From NCBI GenBank assembly GCA_030841035.1, contig JAVEDI010000056.1, positions 1 through 64,000 of the forward strand: a stretch of DNA of 64,000 nt, in the 5' to 3' direction. The DNA is from Actinomycetota bacterium (GTDB lineage Bacteria > Actinomycetota > Actinomycetes > JACCUZ01). The position numbers and the translations under genes are program-made. Under the pieces are notes generated by a model that saw only the letters and a list, made by a program, of their open reading frames with translations, made no database searches and had not been told where the DNA came from. Below, piece by piece: positions 60,593-64,000 of this stretch (its first letter is position 1; each line of letters opens with the position of its first letter).

Positions 60593-62107
60593 GTGAGCAC
60601 GCAACCGCCGACCGGCCCGCCGGCCGAGGACATGCCGGAGCAGATGCGGGTACGTCGCGAGAAGCTCGACCGGTTGCGCGAGCGCGGCGTCGACCCCTAC
60701 CCGGTCAGCGTCTCGCGCACGACGTCCATCGGCGAGCTGCGTGCCGCCTACCCCGACCTCGCGCCGGACACCGCGACCGGTGAGCGCGCAGCGGTCGCCG
60801 GACGGGTTGTGCTCTCCCGCACCGGCGGCAAGCTGTGCTTCGCGACGCTGCGCGATGGCACCGGCGAGGTGCAGGTCATGCTCTCGCTGGACAGGGTCGG
60901 CGACCAGCAGCTCGCCGACTGGAAGTCCGACGTCGACCTGGGTGACCACGTCGGCGTCGAGGGCGAGGTGGTCTCGTCGCGGCGCGGAGAGCTCTCGGTG
61001 CTCGCCGACAGCTGGACCATGGTCGCCAAGGCGTTGCGGCCGCTGCCCGACAAGCACAAGGGGCTGACCGATCCCGAGGCCCGGGTCCGGATGCGTTACG
61101 TCGACCTCGCGGTCAACGCCGACTCGCGCCAGATGGTCCGCAACCGGGCGACCGTGCTGCGGTCGGTACGCGACACCCTCGACCGCCACGACTTCCTCGA
61201 GGTCGAGACCCCACTGCTGACGCCGCTGCACGGTGGCGCGGCGGCCCGGCCGTTCGTCACGCACCTCAACGCCTTCGACCAGCCGATGTACCTGCGCATC
61301 GCGATCGAGCTCTACCTCAAGCGGCTCGTGGTGGGCGGTCTCGACCGGGTGTACGAGATCGGGCGCAACTTCCGCAACGAGGGCGTCGACGCGACCCACA
61401 GCCCCGAGTTCACGATGCTGGAGGTCTACGAGGCCTACGGCGACTACGGCACCATGGCCGAGCTCACGCGCGAGATCGTGCTCGACGCCGCGCGGGCGCT
61501 CGGGAGCACGACCGTGCCCGACGGCCGCGGTGGAGAGATCGATCTGACGGCGCAGTGGCCTCACCTGCCGATCCTCGACGCCGTCTCCGCGGCGGTCGGG
61601 GAGCAGGTGGACGTCGACACGCCGGCCGAGACCCTGCGCAAGCTCGCCGACCGCCACGGGCTCGCCTACCAACCGTCGTGGGGGGCAGCCGAGCTGGTCG
61701 TCGAGCTCTACGAGCAGCTCGTGGAGCACACCCTGATCGCGCCGACCTTCGTCACCGACTACCCCGCGGCGGTCAAGCCGCTCGCGAAGCCGCACCGCAG
61801 CAAGCCGGGGCTGGTCGAGGCGTGGGACCTGATCGTCAACGGGGTCGAGCTGGCACCGGCCTACTCCGAGCTCAACGACCCGGTGGAGCAGCGCCGCCGG
61901 CTGGTCGAGCAGTCGCTGCGCGCCGCGGGCGGCGACCCCGAGGCGATGCAGCTGGACGAGGACTTCTTGCGGGCCATGGAGTACGGCATGCCGCCGCAGG
62001 GCGGAATGGGGCTGGGAATCGACCGGCTCCTGCGACTTCTGACCGGCGTGCCGTCGCTGCGCGACACGATTACATTTCCACTGCTTCGGTCCGAGGTCAC
62101 CTCGTGA
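60593..62107 (+). CDS. lysS: Lysyl-tRNA synthetase, class II
   Basis: 504 residues. The N-terminal OB fold (about 65-160) binds the anticodon. Class II motif 2 is GRNFRNEGVDATHSPEFTML near 261, and motif 3 is GMGLGIDRLLRLLT near 475-490. There is no MprF-like membrane domain, so it is the translation enzyme rather than LysX. GTG at 60593. It ends in GTGA, overlapping a small membrane protein gene. Confidence 0.95.
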   Translation: MSTQPPTGPPAEDMPEQMRVRREKLDRLRERGVDPYPVSVSRTTSIGELRAAYPDLAPDTATGERAAVAGRVVLSRTGGKLCFATLRDGTGEVQVMLSLDRVGDQQLADWKSDVDLGDHVGVEGEVVSSRRGELSVLADSWTMVAKALRPLPDKHKGLTDPEARVRMRYVDLAVNADSRQMVRNRATVLRSVRDTLDRHDFLEVETPLLTPLHGGAAARPFVTHLNAFDQPMYLRIAIELYLKRLVVGGLDRVYEIGRNFRNEGVDATHSPEFTMLEVYEAYGDYGTMAELTREIVLDAARALGSTTVPDGRGGEIDLTAQWPHLPILDAVSAAVGEQVDVDTPAETLRKLADRHGLAYQPSWGAAELVVELYEQLVEHTLIAPTFVTDYPAAVKPLAKPHRSKPGLVEAWDLIVNGVELAPAYSELNDPVEQRRRLVEQSLRAAGGDPEAMQLDEDFLRAMEYGMPPQGGMGLGIDRLLRLLTGVPSLRDTITFPLLRSEVTS

Positions 62108-62412
62108 ACGCACTGGCTGCCCTCGCACCGCCCCTCGTGGTGGCTGCGGCATTCATCGCGGTCATGCTCGCGGTGAAACGTCACAACGACCGCGACGTCG
62201 CCCGGGACCGCGCCGAGAACGGCCCGCCCAGCGACCCCCGCGCCCCCCGCTTCCCGGCACCGGGCCCGCCCGTGCGGGTCGTCCCGGTGACCGACGGCGA
62301 CGAGGACGGCCCGGCCGAACCGGCCCCGCCTGCCCGTGGCGCAGGCGGGCAGGACGAGCCGTCCGGCGCCCCCGACGCGTCGCCGGGACGCCCGGGACCC
62401 GGTGCGCCCTAG
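62104..62412 (+). CDS. Small single-span membrane protein after lysS
   Basis: 102 residues. One membrane span (LAALAPPLVVAAAFIAVMLAV) is followed by a charged stretch (KRHNDRDVARDRAE) and a Pro/Gly/Ala-rich, probably disordered, tail. No known family. The 4-nt GTGA overlap with lysS supports it as real and co-translated. The coding signal in the tail is weak because of its composition. Confidence 0.65.
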   Translation: MNALAALAPPLVVAAAFIAVMLAVKRHNDRDVARDRAENGPPSDPRAPRFPAPGPPVRVVPVTDGDEDGPAEPAPPARGAGGQDEPSGAPDASPGRPGPGAP

Positions 62413-62524
62413 CCCGTGAGCCCGGCATTTCCGGGAAAGCAATACCGCTCGACAATGGTCGCCGGTATTCATGCGGTGCCCATGATTGAATGAGGACTCG
62501 TCCCCCGATGGCAGGAGCAATAGA

Positions 62525-62857
62525 ATGGCCCAGAAAGTTCAGGTAATTCTCGTCGACGACCTGGACGGGGGGCCTGCCGAGGAAACCGTGTCCTTTTCCC
62601 TGGACGGCGTTTCCTACGAGATCGACCTCAGCGGCGAGAACGCCGCGACATTGCGCGACGCGTTCGCACCGTACGTCGGGACCGCCCGGCGGGTCGGCGG
62701 CCGCGCCTCGTCGAGCCGCGCTCGCCGCGGTGGGGCCGGGCGGGACAACCGCACCGCCGAGATCCGCGAGTGGGCCCGCGCCAACGGTCACCAGGTGAAC
62801 GAGCGCGGCCGCATCGCAGCCGACGTCGTCGCCGCCTACGACAAGGCCCACGGCTGA
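62525..62857 (+). CDS. lsr2: Lsr2 nucleoid-associated protein
   Basis: 110 residues. It bridges AT-rich DNA and silences foreign or accessory genes, like H-NS. N-terminal dimerisation domain (MAQKVQVILVDDLDGG, VSFSLDGVSYEIDLS), a basic linker rich in Arg and Ser (about 58-74) and the C-terminal DNA-binding domain (IREWARANGHQVNERGRIAADV) whose RGR is the AT-hook-like contact. The first 40 codons use more A/T in third positions than the rest of the window, as expected for a gene whose start must stay unstructured for high expression. AGGAG precedes the ATG. Confidence 0.96.
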   Translation: MAQKVQVILVDDLDGGPAEETVSFSLDGVSYEIDLSGENAATLRDAFAPYVGTARRVGGRASSSRARRGGAGRDNRTAEIREWARANGHQVNERGRIAADVVAAYDKAHG

Positions 62858-62887
62858 CCGCCCCGTAGCACCCGGCCCCGCCCTCGC

Positions 62888-62905
62888 GCCGGCGTCCTCG
62901 CCGGC
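62888..62905. terminator. Small hairpin between lsr2 and lutC
   Basis: GCCGGCG (62888-62894) pairs with CGCCGGC (62899-62905) around TCCT. It lies 30 bp past lsr2 and just before the stop of the convergent lutC, so it may end both transcripts. Seven base pairs only, so moderate support. Confidence 0.45.
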
Positions 62906-62908
62906 CGC

Positions 62909-63535
62909 TCAGTCCGTGACGAGCACGACGGCCAGCGTGCGGGGGCCGTGCACGCCCTCCACCCGCTGCAGCTCGATGTCGCTGGTGGCGGACGGGCCGC
63001 TGACGAAGGTCAGCGCGCGCGTCGGGTCGAGGCGGGCGAGCAGCTCGGGCACCGTCTGCACGACCTGTCCGGCGCGCACGACGCACACATGTATGTCGGG
63101 CACCAGCGTGATCGCCCGGCGGCCCTGGTCGGGCGCACCGTCCAGGGCGATGGTGCCCGTCTGCGCCGCCGCCGCCGCGCACCCCGTCACCACGGCCGCG
63201 AACCCGTCCAGCGTGGGCGCGTCGAAACCCTCGTCGGTGCTCGCGTCGGGCACCCAGTCCGGGGGCAGCCCCGCGGGGACGAGGACCCGCCCGCCCTCGG
63301 GCAGCAGCGCGGCGAGGACCTGGCGGACCGTGCCGGCGAGGTCGGCGGACGCCGTGCGGTGCACCGAGGCCTTGTAGTCGACCAGCCGGTCCTCCAGCAG
63401 GTCGAGCACCGCCGGGCTGCCCGGCTCGTCACTGCCGTGCGTGCGGTAGTCGCGGGGAACCACCGTCGGAACACTCCGGCTCTCGCCCAGGGCGGCCCGG
63501 ATGCGCCCGAGGATCTCCTCCTTGGCCGAGGTCAT
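62909..63535 (-). CDS. lutC: Lactate utilisation protein LutC (LUD domain)
   Basis: 208 residues. LUD (DUF162) fold: KEEILGRIRAALG at the start, VLVPAGLPPDWV, GFDAPTLDGFAAVVTGCAAA, ETGTIAL-like segment QTGTIALDG, and HVCVVRAGQVVQTVPE, VSGPSATSDIELQRVEGVHG. In Bacillus, LutABC oxidises L-lactate to pyruvate for growth on lactate. ATG at 63535 overlaps the lutB stop by 4 nt. lutA is expected to lie upstream, outside the window. Confidence 0.93.
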   Translation of the reverse strand: MTSAKEEILGRIRAALGESRSVPTVVPRDYRTHGSDEPGSPAVLDLLEDRLVDYKASVHRTASADLAGTVRQVLAALLPEGGRVLVPAGLPPDWVPDASTDEGFDAPTLDGFAAVVTGCAAAAAQTGTIALDGAPDQGRRAITLVPDIHVCVVRAGQVVQTVPELLARLDPTRALTFVSGPSATSDIELQRVEGVHGPRTLAVVLVTD

Positions 63536-64000
63536 GACGTGGCACCGCCGCGCCCGGCCCACCACTCGCGGAAGCTCTCCCGCGGGGGCAGCGGCACGTC
63601 ACGGCTGGCCGACCACCCGGAGAACGGCGGCGGCAACATGGTGATGCGGCCCCTGCGGGCACCGAGCAGCCGCCCGATGCGGCTCGCCTTCTCGGCCGCC
63701 GAGAACCGGGTGCTCGTCGACATCACCCAGGAGGCAGCCGCCATCGACAGCGCCTCCGCGCTCGGCAGGCGGTGGTCCTCGCGCTGCTGCTCGACGTGCT
63801 TGGCGCGCAGGTGCACCAGCACCGACGGGATGTCGATGCGCACCGGGCAGGCGTCGAAGCAGGCGCCGCACAGGGTGGAGGCGTAGGGCAGCGACGCGTT
63901 GTCCTCGATGCCGGTCAGCTGTGGCGAGAGGACCGCGCCGATCGGACCGGGATAGACCGAGCCGTACGCGTGGCCGCCGGTGCGCTCGTAGACGGGGCAG
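63532..64000 (-). CDS. lutB: Lactate utilisation iron-sulfur protein LutB, C-terminal part (cut by window edge)
   Basis: About 155 C-terminal residues are visible. They read in one frame from the window edge: CPVYERTGGHAYGSVYPGPI, LPYASTLCGACFDACPV with a CxxCxxxCP ferredoxin motif, RIDIPSVLVHLRAKH and the C-terminal SFREWW. The first visible Cys belongs to the same 4Fe-4S arrangement. The N-terminal LUD domain and start lie to the right of the window. Operon with lutC through an ATGA overlap. Confidence 0.92.
   Translation of the reverse strand, partial: CPVYERTGGHAYGSVYPGPIGAVLSPQLTGIEDNASLPYASTLCGACFDACPVRIDIPSVLVHLRAKHVEQQREDHRLPSAEALSMAAASWVMSTSTRFSAAEKASRIGRLLGARRGRITMLPPPFSGWSASRDVPLPPRESFREWWAGRGGATS

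Noticed and set aside
60593-62107. LysX-type lysyl-phosphatidylglycerol synthetase
   Set aside because: It lacks the N-terminal membrane domain and has the normal length of translational LysRS.
1-64000. tRNA, rRNA and CRISPR arrays
   Set aside because: GTTCGA-type sequences occur only within coding regions without acceptor or D-arm pairing; no regularly spaced direct repeats with unique spacers were found.

Overview
The window is a 64 kb piece of a high-GC Gram-positive (actinomycete) chromosome. Three things show this. Third codon positions are almost all G or C, and GTG starts and ATGA/GTGA overlaps are common. It carries actinomycete markers: Lsr2, an F420-type luciferase-like oxidoreductase, a GAF-ANTAR protein and a GPGG-motif small membrane protein. 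It also carries the block ppa - dacB - zinc metalloprotease - tilS - hpt - ftsH - folE-folP-folB-folK - DUF3180 ... DUF2520 - panC - nadC - coaX - lysS - lsr2, which matches the order of Mycobacterium tuberculosis Rv3628 to Rv3597c. I cannot fix the family or genus from sequence alone. I see no rRNA, tRNA, CRISPR array, prophage or insertion sequence.

Layout. (1) 0.4-5.4 kb: a very large secreted animal-type haem peroxidase with RTX-like calcium repeats, minus strand. (2) 6-12.2 kb: an accessory patch with a GH32 beta-fructosidase, a SufR-like regulator, a DUF1348 protein, a decayed second copy of that regulator, an unrecognised 361-residue protein, and a divergent TetR/MDR-oxidoreductase pair with two 15-bp operators between them. 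(3) 12.4-15.8 kb: a sulfur-linked operon of a cysteine dioxygenase-like cupin, a rhodanese fused to an OmpR-type winged helix and an FAD/NAD(P)-binding protein, followed by a beta-carbonic anhydrase. (4) 15.8-36.6 kb: mixed accessory genes, including a beta-propeller/sulfotransferase pair, two lipoproteins bracketed by palindromic repeats, GAF-ANTAR, phospholipase D, PAP2, a GGDEF-EAL protein, a secreted adhesin-like protein, DUF421, a TPP enzyme, an F420 oxidoreductase, SDR, HAD and an NlpC/P60 hydrolase. (5) 36.6-47.1 kb: the conserved housekeeping block from pyrophosphatase to folate synthesis. (6) 47.1-57 kb: material inserted in that block, comprising an OpuC-type compatible-solute ABC transporter, DUF1684, a stand-alone NuoD-like protein with an altered quinone site, a coupled PH-PH-P450 operon and a MidA-type methyltransferase. 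(7) 57.1-62.9 kb: the block resumes with DUF2520, panC, nadC, coaX, lysS and lsr2. (8) 62.9-64 kb: lutC and the 3' part of lutB, lactate utilisation, minus strand, cut by the window edge.

The most interesting signals are these: the rhodanese-winged-helix fusion, which looks like a one-component sulfane-sulfur sensor placed in translational coupling with cysteine dioxygenase and a flavoprotein; the orphan NuoD, which keeps the quinone-site His and the Arg that NDUFAF7 methylates in complex I but has Trp where the quinone-binding Tyr should be, with a NDUFAF7/MidA homologue 3 kb away; a family of about 53-bp intergenic palindromes; and a SufR-like paralogue caught in decay.
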